Positions 46,216 to 54,900 of a stretch of DNA of 64,000 nt are shown here, piece after piece. This stretch comes from Psococerastis gibbosa (Eukaryota > Arthropoda > Insecta > Psocodea > Psocidae), in NCBI GenBank assembly GCA_963971405.1, contig OZ020489.1, positions 18,812,290 to 18,876,289 on the forward strand, written 5' to 3'. How positions within the stretch are numbered: position 1 is the first letter of the stretch; every line of letters begins with the position of its first letter. A model generated the notes under the pieces. The model was not told the origin of the DNA, did not search any database, and saw nothing but the letters and a program-made list of their open reading frames with translations. The translations under genes and the position numbers were made by a program.

Positions 46216-47496
46216 ATGCATCGTATAATTCGTTTTATTCCGAAGTTACGCGTTAATTATAAGCATAGCCAGTGCACTTTTATTCCTAAAAATCTGATAA
46301 ATAAGAAAACGTGTTCTTTCAATTTGAGCCAGTGTTATTCAACGGAAACCAAAGAACCAGTGAAGGTTAATAACTTCACTTCAAATCAATTGCTCACTGA
46401 AGACAGTATCAAAGCTATAGTTGACGGAGATATCGAGATAGAAAAGCTTCTGCGTGTAATAATATTAGAAGTGGACATTTTACGCCAAGATGGGCACCTT
46501 GTTCCTGACAACATTGAACCGGAAGAATGGCAAGAGCTGATGGGTTTAAAGTCTCGCAGTTCTCGTATGCGATACTTAACTTTTTTATTTAAAAATGAAA
46601 AGAAAAAGGAGAACAAGAAACTGAAAAGTGAAGAGAAGCTGAGAAGTAGGCAAGAATCAAAAATTACTGAAGATGCGGAAGATGGGCACATTAAGTATGG
46701 ATTTGGTGGCAGTACAATTTTCTTGCGCATTTATGATTCAACAATGGACAACTTTTTTAACAAAAATGTTATGACTGCTTCCATGTTTTCTCAGAACATT
46801 GTATTAGACTGTTCATATGAAAAGTACATGTCTAGATTTGAGCAAAGGAATTGCGCCAAACAAATTATGTTGGTATTTTCGGAAAACCGCGTTCACAAAC
46901 AGCCCTTTCACGTACAGCTGTGTAATGCAGATCCAGAATCCTATACTATGCAATGCTTAAAGAAGCATATTCCCCCAATGTATGAACCACACTATCCTTT
47001 TTTTACCACACAGAAAAGTTACCTAGATCTGTATCCCAAGGAGAAGCTTGTTTATTTGACTCCTCATTGTCGCAATGATTTAGTGGAGTGGAATCACGAT
47101 GATGTCTATATTATCGGTGCTATGGTAGACAAAACCAATCCAAAGCCTTTATCCTTAGCTAAGGCGAAAGAAGAAGGTTTGCGAATGGCTAAACTACCGC
47201 TAGAGCGATTTCTGGTGTGGGGGACAGGGTCTAGCAAAAATTTAACATTGAATCAAGTAGCTTCTATTTTACTTGATGTGCGAGATACTGGCGATTGGAC
47301 GAAAGGTTTCCAACACATTCCCAAGAGGAAAATTGTTGGGAATGAAGATCTGGCCAATGAAATGTCTAGTAATGAATTCAAGCAACGGACAAAAGTGAAA
47401 AAACTTCATGGTTCCAGTGACGTGTTATTGTCCAGCAACATAATTAATAAAGTAAAGAAATCCACTAAAGTTGACTTCAATACATTGTATGATTAA
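46216..47496 (+). CDS. TRMT10C: Mitochondrial tRNA (purine-9) methyltransferase / RNase P subunit (TRMT10C, MRPP1-type)
   Basis: 426 aa in one exon. In animals this SPOUT-fold methyltransferase pairs with an SDR5C1-type partner to methylate position 9 of mitochondrial tRNAs and forms RNase P with PRORP. The first 44 residues have many basic and no acidic residues (starts MHRIIRFIPKLRVNYK), as in a mitochondrial presequence. A lysine/glutamate-rich helix (about 115-145) precedes the TRM10 domain, with VYLTPHCRNDL at about 279-289, VYIIGAMVDK at 297-306, and FLVWGTGSSKNLTLNQ near the end. The start is the ATG at 46216; the frame stays open upstream but has no earlier ATG. It ends in TAA. An inverted-repeat element ends about 230 bp upstream. 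Also called roswell in Drosophila. Confidence 0.93.
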   Translation: MHRIIRFIPKLRVNYKHSQCTFIPKNLINKKTCSFNLSQCYSTETKEPVKVNNFTSNQLLTEDSIKAIVDGDIEIEKLLRVIILEVDILRQDGHLVPDNIEPEEWQELMGLKSRSSRMRYLTFLFKNEKKKENKKLKSEEKLRSRQESKITEDAEDGHIKYGFGGSTIFLRIYDSTMDNFFNKNVMTASMFSQNIVLDCSYEKYMSRFEQRNCAKQIMLVFSENRVHKQPFHVQLCNADPESYTMQCLKKHIPPMYEPHYPFFTTQKSYLDLYPKEKLVYLTPHCRNDLVEWNHDDVYIIGAMVDKTNPKPLSLAKAKEEGLRMAKLPLERFLVWGTGSSKNLTLNQVASILLDVRDTGDWTKGFQHIPKRKIVGNEDLANEMSSNEFKQRTKVKKLHGSSDVLLSSNIINKVKKSTKVDFNTLYD

Positions 47497-47762
47497 ACGT
47501 TTTTGTTTTTATAGACACTGCCTATTTTTTTTTTTTCAGACAGTCTAGCAAGGGAGAATAACTAGGCTTACATAAGTTAATGTTTTTTGTCCGCGACGTT
47601 TATGCAGTACAAGCATTAATTTAATCGAAAAATGCATTATGGTGGAACCTGGGTGCAGGGCCGCCCCGAGGGTTTGCGAGACCTGAAGCGAAAAGTTTGC
47701 GCGGGGCCTAGTTGAAGGCTGGAGGAAGATTAAACCAAAAAATGATTTTACAAGAGAAAAAA

Positions 47763-47768
47763 AATAAA
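47763..47768 (+). promoter_or_regulatory. Candidate TRMT10C polyadenylation signal AATAAA
   Basis: First AATAAA after the stop codon, 267 nt downstream, inside an A-rich stretch, which lowers its specificity. Confidence 0.3.
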
Positions 47769-48027
47769 AAATAATAGGGAAATTTATACTCCTAATAAGC
47801 ATAGCCACTACTATGTACATATATTGTATACTATTCTGCCGATTCAGGACAATGAGATCCAATGCTTTAATGACTGATTTACTAACTCTTATTCTAACCT
47901 AACATAACTTAAATCAGTGGTTGGCAACCCGTGTCTCAAATTTGGCGTATCATGGACAGGGGAAAACTAAAATTTTCCTTTGCCATTTTAGAATAAAAAG
48001 GAAAGAAAAATTGTAATCGTATGTCAT

Positions 48028-48242
48028 GACATGTAGCGTAGTGGTACGGACTCTGACTTTCACCCGAAAGGTTGCTGGTGCGAGTCCCACACTGGCTACA
48101 TTTTCTGGCCATGCTTCAGAGGGCATGTAAAGCAGGCGGTCCCGCGTCGTCCTAGTTGAGTGTAAGAGAGGGATTTATAGCCCTAACTCCGCTAGGCTGG
48201 CTTAGTAATAGAAACAATAAAAAGTCCTTATTTATTTATTTT
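48028..48242 (+). mobile_element. tRNA-derived SINE family S1, copy 2
   Basis: A box TAGCGTAGTGG and B-box GGTGCGAGTCC, as in pol III promoters, followed by the same body as copy 1 and a tail of TTTA units. Confidence 0.78.
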
Positions 48243-48533
48243 ATACCTACTAGAAAAAAGGGCTCTCAACATCGACACAACATATTCATGTTTAGCTTAC
48301 GAAGGGGCTATATCTCGTATTTTTTGGTTTACGCTTTTGGAAAGGTATCAGCTCAGCTTGAGAACACCAGGCATTGGGCTCACTCGTACAAAAAGGTCGC
48401 CCACCACTGATCTAAATCATACTATTAGTGTAAAATGTTTGCACCCCAACCCGCCACACATGCCTTCAAGGCTTTGGATGTATCATGTACGGTCTGTAAT
48501 ATTACTAGTGTCATCAAACTTACGCAAGGTCCT

Positions 48534-48539
48534 TTTATT
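48534..48539 (-). promoter_or_regulatory. Candidate DDX42 polyadenylation signal AATAAA
   Basis: TTTATT on the plus strand, which reads AATAAA on the gene strand, 293 nt after the stop. It is the first canonical hexamer downstream of the coding region. Confidence 0.35.
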
Positions 48540-48831
48540 GTAACGTGTGACTCATACTGTACATTTTGGAACTAGATTTCGTGCTTCAGGACGGAGGAAA
48601 TTGGGCAGCTCAAAATCAATCCCTAGGACGCTAATTAACCATGGATGATCGAGGCCATTATAATTATCTACTATGTTAATAGACACAGGAAAGCATGTAC
48701 GGGCTCAGTCTGCCAGTTTTCTCCCAAGGGAGGAATATATTTCAATATCGATAACTTACTACAAATTATTATTCCCCATTCATTCAAAAAAACAACTAAA
48801 TTGAAATGAACAGTTGATTCAGTAAGTCCAT

Positions 48832-48963
48832 TTAATCCTCCCATCGACTTTTCTTCGGCTTTTTTGGTTTTGTTGATTCTTCATTGCTATTGCTTGAATG
48901 CAAAGACGAAGGATCTGGATTACTAATCGTGTGCTCCCAGGTGTGGTCACTGGACGCTTGAAA
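48832..48963 (-). CDS. DDX42: DDX42 exon 11: short C-terminus and stop
   Basis: Residues 727-769 and TAA at 48832-48834. [13 protein letters not shown], a serine/asparagine-rich stretch, and a terminal [12 protein letters not shown] that matches the conserved basic end of DDX42. Acceptor TGTCTCAG. Confidence 0.9.
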   Translation of the reverse strand, partial: FQASSDHTWEHTISNPDPSSLHSSNSNEESTKPKKPKKSRWED

Positions 48964-51900
48964 CTGAGACAAAAAGATACAATGTAGTAGTAGTAGTATG
49001 GTTGGACACAGTCCCAGGCCACGGTGTGGGCCCATAGGACAGGGGACCTCGTGATTATAGTGGATTCCGAACCACTTGGGAAACACAGTGAAGTCACACG
49101 ATTAGTTCGGAGGTGACTAGGTAAAGTCCTACCATGTTTCCCTACCGGCACTGTGCACACTACCAAGTTATCTGCATCTTTGAACCTGCTCTGGTCCGCT
49201 GGGTTCAACTTGGTAAGGCGGCCGGCTAAGATACAATGCAAAACGTCAACCTAGGCCTGTTGCAAGTGACAATAGACATTTACATAGCGACATATGATTT
49301 AACTAAGCAGCAATAGGAGTTATGCTGACGGATACTCAGACCTCAACAGAACTGAACTATGTTATTGAACGTACCTGTGTCATGTACTGGGATTTAAAAG
49401 CAGCTTTCATGGCGCCCAGCCTGTCAGAACCTGGACCCGCTCTCTTCATTAGCTCAACCGCAGAAGTAGAGGCTGATGAACTCGTCGTACTAGCTTGACT
49501 AAGGCCAGGTCTTTCACGGAATCCTAAACCACTTCCACCAACATTTAAATTTTTGCCTTTCCCACTTTTAAAACGACTCTTCCTGAACCATGATGACTGA
49601 AATAAATCAATCGTCAAAAATTAAAAAAATATGAAATTTACTGTTCATTTATTTTTAACAATTGAATTAATACCACATATATACATGGTATTATATTAAC
49701 CCCTGTATTATAATACCAAATCGACATGATCGGGCCACTGCTCTACAGCTCTAATGGAATTTTTATTTTATTTACCTGCATAGCCAGATCAAAGAGATCT
49801 TGCGGCACGTCTTGGTTAGCTCCTTCTAGATTCCTAACCAGATGACCAGCGAACTCTTTATCGCCTGGCAGAACAAGAGTGTAGGCGAACCCCTTCTGAC
49901 CGGCTCGACCTGTTCGGCCAATTCTGTGGGTATGGGTGTCAATATCACGGGCGATATCGTAATTTACAACAGTACGGATGTGTGGAATATCCAGGCCTCG
50001 GGCTAAAATAAACAGAGTAAAATTGTCAATTTTCAAAAACATTAAGAAGCCCCTCTACTTTATATGCTAAAAAAACCTGAATAGGCAGAGCGGCAACATC
50101 TCAAAATTGAAAACGTATGCCATGGCAGGTTTCAGAACACACTCAGCATAAACGATCATAGCGACATACCCGTCGGTTTCGCAATATACAAAGTAAGTCA
50201 AATAAAAATAAGCTGGGCTTAGAAATTTCATGAGGACAGTCTTAATTAAAGTCTGCTACATTAATTTTTGCTATTTCCCAAATTTAATTGATCTTATATT
50301 AAATTATATATAATATAAAAGAAAGTAAGGCCTGATCCGATTATTGATACTAGCAACTTAATAATAATTTCATTTCAGATAGGGGAGGTGATTCGGTGAT
50401 GGCCCTGTTTTTACTTAAGTTTCTACACGTCGTCCGTATGCCATCAGAAAGAACAGTACAAGCAGTATGGGTGGCATGTCCCAACAGAAGAAGAACTTTG
50501 GGCCGTCCGAGACGACACTATGGCGACCAGCTAAAGGAAGATGTGCAGGAAGTTGGCCTTCGGGCCGATGAGTGGCGTGGTTTGGCGAAGGACAGGATCC
50601 GTTGGCGTGGTGTTGTGAATGCAGCCAAAAGTCACCCAGCGCCAACTTAAGTCAAGTAAGTCAGGAATATACAGGAGTAAAGCTCACTGTATCAGGAAGC
50701 CACATTTAACAGGGGTTTGTTCAGTAATTGTTAAATACCTTCCTTCTGTCGGTGTTCATTATGACAATAGTAGACACGTATATACCGTACTTCGGACTCC
50801 TCAAAAGTAAGTCAAGTATTTGAGTATCGAATGTACTTAGTCGTGATGACCGGTGCCTTCTGCATCCTTATGCCGTTGAGTCTTCATTCAGTTCCTCCGC
50901 CTTCGGGCCCAACCCCAGGACCAAAGAGTGCCCTAGCAATAAACTTGTTGAATAAAGGAAAAAGAATAATAAACTCACCGGCAACATCTGTAGCAACGAG
51001 AGTGCTAACCTCATTCCGTTTGAACTGCGTAATAACTCGGTTTCTTTCGGTTTGGTCCATATCACCATGCAATAGCAATACGTCGAATTCTTTTAGCTTT
51101 AGGTTGTTTGCAACCTCTTCAGCATTTACCTATAAATAACATAAATCCATTAAATGACCAGAGGTAAACTACAGTCTGTCTTGATTGAATCTCACGCTAA
51201 ACCTCCACATTGATAGGATTTTTGACAATGTATAGTAAATAAATTGTAATATTCCATAGAATTATTCAAATCTACTCACAATTTAAGGTGTTTTTGTTCT
51301 TATTTTTTTATTACTGTTCTTAATCACGAAATGCCTTGCTAGGTGTGAGAAACATTCCGAAATTTCGCAGTAAATCAGTAGAGGGAAAGAAAAAACGTCA
51401 CTTACCTTTTTGGTTACGAATATCAGAAGACTTCCCGTCGACAGGAATTGGACCATGTGGCTGAGGAGCCACTGGAATTTGGCCTGCTGGGAGTGGACAA
51501 GTAGAACAGACTGTACGACGTCTTCGTTAGCATCGCCCACGTCCCCTTGTACTATCCTCACAGGGTCCGTCAGAACGTCTCTAGCCAAGCGCTCCACCTT
51601 TTTCTTGAATGTTGCTGAGAAAAGAAGTGTCTGCCGATCGGGACGTACATGATTACAAATTGATCTTACTTGGGGTTCTGAAAACGAAGTAAAGGCCATT
51701 TAAAGAACTGTTGCCAGCTCCGTGATAGTACAAGAAAATTTTTACATCAGCTCACTAGAAGTGCAGATTAAACCTACTTGTTTGTTTTAGCTGAAACAAT
51801 CTCTACGTGCTGCATCGATAGTTTGAAAGTATTGAAGGCTTGGGAAGCTTCTGTAGCTTATTGAACTATGGTTATACTGTATGTTAACCTAAGGATTGAA

Positions 51901-54900
51901 ATGAGTACTTAACGCAGAGATCCCAAAATATTTTGTAAACAAAAGACGACCGGGTCTTTTTGACGAAATTAATTAATTACACGTTCTGCAGCCGCAAAAA
52001 ATTCATTAAAAATACACGCGGTCTTCGAACGCAGGATTTTCACCCGATTGAATTATTACCATTGCATTAAATGAGCACAAAGCACTTTCTGACGTTTTTT
52101 ACAGCAATACTATTTCAGTGAGAAAATGGGAATTTAGTGCGAAAGCTTGTAGCTAGAATGCTAAGAATTTTTCATCTGAAATCTCTGCCCTGAAAAATGA
52201 TAATTACGAACGATGGCAGTCAACTCGAACTCAGCAGACCCATATTGACCCATAGTGATTTCAATATAGGAGAGACCGGGGTAAGATGGATATGCAAAAT
52301 TTCCGCCAAGCTAAAAAGTCGAATGTACTGGCGATATTTTTAAAAGTGACATAAAAGAACTCCAAAACTGATCGGATATCTCGGCACCAGAATTTCGTGG
52401 TTGTTTTGATGTTGCATTGCAAATGACGTTTTTGACGTCACGCTTATAATTTAATTAAATAATCTCAGGAACGCTGACTACCGAGAATAATTCATATATC
52501 TTTCCATTTCTCAAATATTCAGAATTAATGGCATGCTGCCGATACACGCTTCGAAGGAAGCATATGACTGAACTAAAACCTTGACGGTCGCAAAATGCAT
52601 TGATATGTACCATAGAAACATATTAACTGGAACGGCAGCAGCTATAATATTCCTTACGGGTCTCCCATTAACCATAAGCCAACTATCAGAGATAAGTATC
52701 AATGCAAAAAAAATATTGAAGTCTTATACATTGCAGTATTGCAGAACGGATACCTGGACCCGGTCAAAACTCTGCACTTAGCTTGTGCACCCAGCGAAAT
52801 TGCCTACTTATCATGTGCAGGCTCACTTCTCCGCCATATTAATAACGATGATATTTACTCACCGAAGCCCATATCGAACATGCGGTCTGCTTCATCGAGA
52901 ACTAAAAACGTCACTCGCTGTAAGTTGGTAGCTTTCATTTTAATCAAATCAATCATACGACCCGGGGTGGCCACAACGATCTCTGCGCCTCCTTCCAATG
53001 CTTTTGATTGTTCCCATTTACTACCTCCACCGTAGCAGCATACCACCTGAATATTGTACACTTTTCCAAACTTCTTCGCCTCCACGAAAATCTAAAAAAG
53101 AAAAAAAAAAATTCATTGGTTCGTATGCTTATCATCTAGGTCTAGGACTACATGTATATACAGTATAATTGTTAAATTGTCATAGGCAGCCTTCAGAGAA
53201 CACAGACTTTAGTCAGAAAACACATTTTATTTTCTGGGCAATGTATAAAAATGTTGACTATCAAAGTTGTAAGCATCAACAATTATTTGCTCGCGAGTGG
53301 GCAGAACACAATTTTCTGTAGTGTCCTGTTTCCACAGCCCATAGGGTGTTTTTCTAACTTGGAGGGTAGGACAGTAAATTAAATAAAAAATGGAGTGGCA
53401 CGGGATGGAACAAATTCTTAAGCAAAATTTTTTTTAAATATTTATTATTTATTAATAAATTCTGGATGGTACGTTGTACCTTATTATTAAATTATGTTAT
53501 ATTAGGTAAAGTGATGCAAAAGCTTCTACTATGTTTAAAAACAGTAGCTCAAATCACATCAATAACTCCATAAGTTATATATACAAGTAAATCACCTGTT
53601 GAGAGAGTTCCCGAGTTGGTGCCAATATAAGTCCGATAGGGCCATCACCGGCTACCAGCTGCTTCTGGTCCATTATGTTCACGAGCATTGGCCACACGAA
53701 TGCAGCCGTTTTACCTTAAATAAAAAATAAAATAAAATATGGCAGGTAAAAATTATTTGCTAGGAAAACATCGAAAATCGCAAGGTCGACAACATTATTG
53801 TCCGTGAATTCCTCGCATTCCACAAGCTAAATATAGTACCAGGTACCTTCCCTTAAAATCGGCTAGGTACTCAACCCCCCATTTTACGTTAGTCTTAATT
53901 TTGCATCGACTCCAATAGGTTCCTTATTTTATTTGCCTATTGTTTATATAATTGAATTTTATTAGCCTAGTTGTGGTTGTAGTGTCATTCGTGTTTCTGT
54001 TATTATATAGTGTTCATTGTGCTCGCCCCTGCTGGGGTTCCTGCAGATACTTTGCAAGCCACGTACTCCAGCAGTAGATATGTAAGTAGCGTAGCCTATT
54101 CACTTAAAATACAAACACCAAGACACCTTACAGCACCACACTAAACATTACACATTATAATACGTCTACCTACTGTACTACACCTTCATCGAGTAAGCAG
54201 AGTACGGTAGGCTTATTTTCTTATAAATCTTCATACCTAAACCTTCAGGAGCGTAATTTGAAGTCCCTATAGTTATTAGTTTATTAAGATACGCCCCTGT
54301 AGTGAGTTAGGTATTTTATTAATTTACTGAGCTATCGTAGAACGCCACAATTATTAGGCAGTCGAAAATTGAAATGCACAATGAATTAAGGGTTTTACTA
54401 GCCTACAGGGAAATAGCACCGTAACATTAATTTCAGCACTGTCATGGAATACCTACAGTACCCTACAGTATACAAATGTCTCAAAACTTAGCTAGTTTGA
54501 CTTACCAATTTATATGTAGTATAAGGAAAGTTTTGTGATGGTCGAAATTTTAACGGATTTACACGTTTTGAGGTCGCAGGAACCCAAAAAAAATGTTTTT
54601 TACGGAATGTCTGTCTGTCGCTCTGTCTGTTCATCGATTTCCGGGCAAACTACTCGGTCGATTTTGATGAAATTTAGCATGTAGATTCACAAATTGAGTA
54701 ATGAAACCGGACAGGTTGCTTTCCCAAAAATGATAGAAAATTCACGCTCAATTGCATTGCCTGCCCTGCCATTATTACTGTGTGGTAATGTGTTGGCCTG
54801 ACCTATTTAGAATTTACCTTACCTCCAGTGGCGTCACGTGAAACCCCCCCCCCCCCCCCCCCCCGAGATATCCGAAGAAATTTAACCATAGGAAAATTAT

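Larger units (their letters stand above)
47497..48831. other. Convergent TRMT10C-DDX42 intergenic region
   Basis: The two genes converge here. It holds their 3' ends and a tRNA-derived SINE at 48028-48242. At 47656 there is a lone CAGGGCCGCCCCGAGGG, which resembles a MITE terminus; no partner end was found. Confidence 0.6.

Noticed and set aside
46386..46730. Minus-strand frame of 114 codons
   Set aside because: It is the antisense shadow of TRMT10C and has no recognisable features.
46216..47496. TRMT10C as a processed retrogene because it lacks introns
   Set aside because: The coding region of human TRMT10C is also in a single exon, and I see no poly-A tail or flanking duplication here.
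52264..52300. Possible copy of the GAGAGATGGGACATTC MITE in DDX42 intron 6
   Set aside because: Only about 12 bp match (TATAGGAGAGA) and no second end was found.
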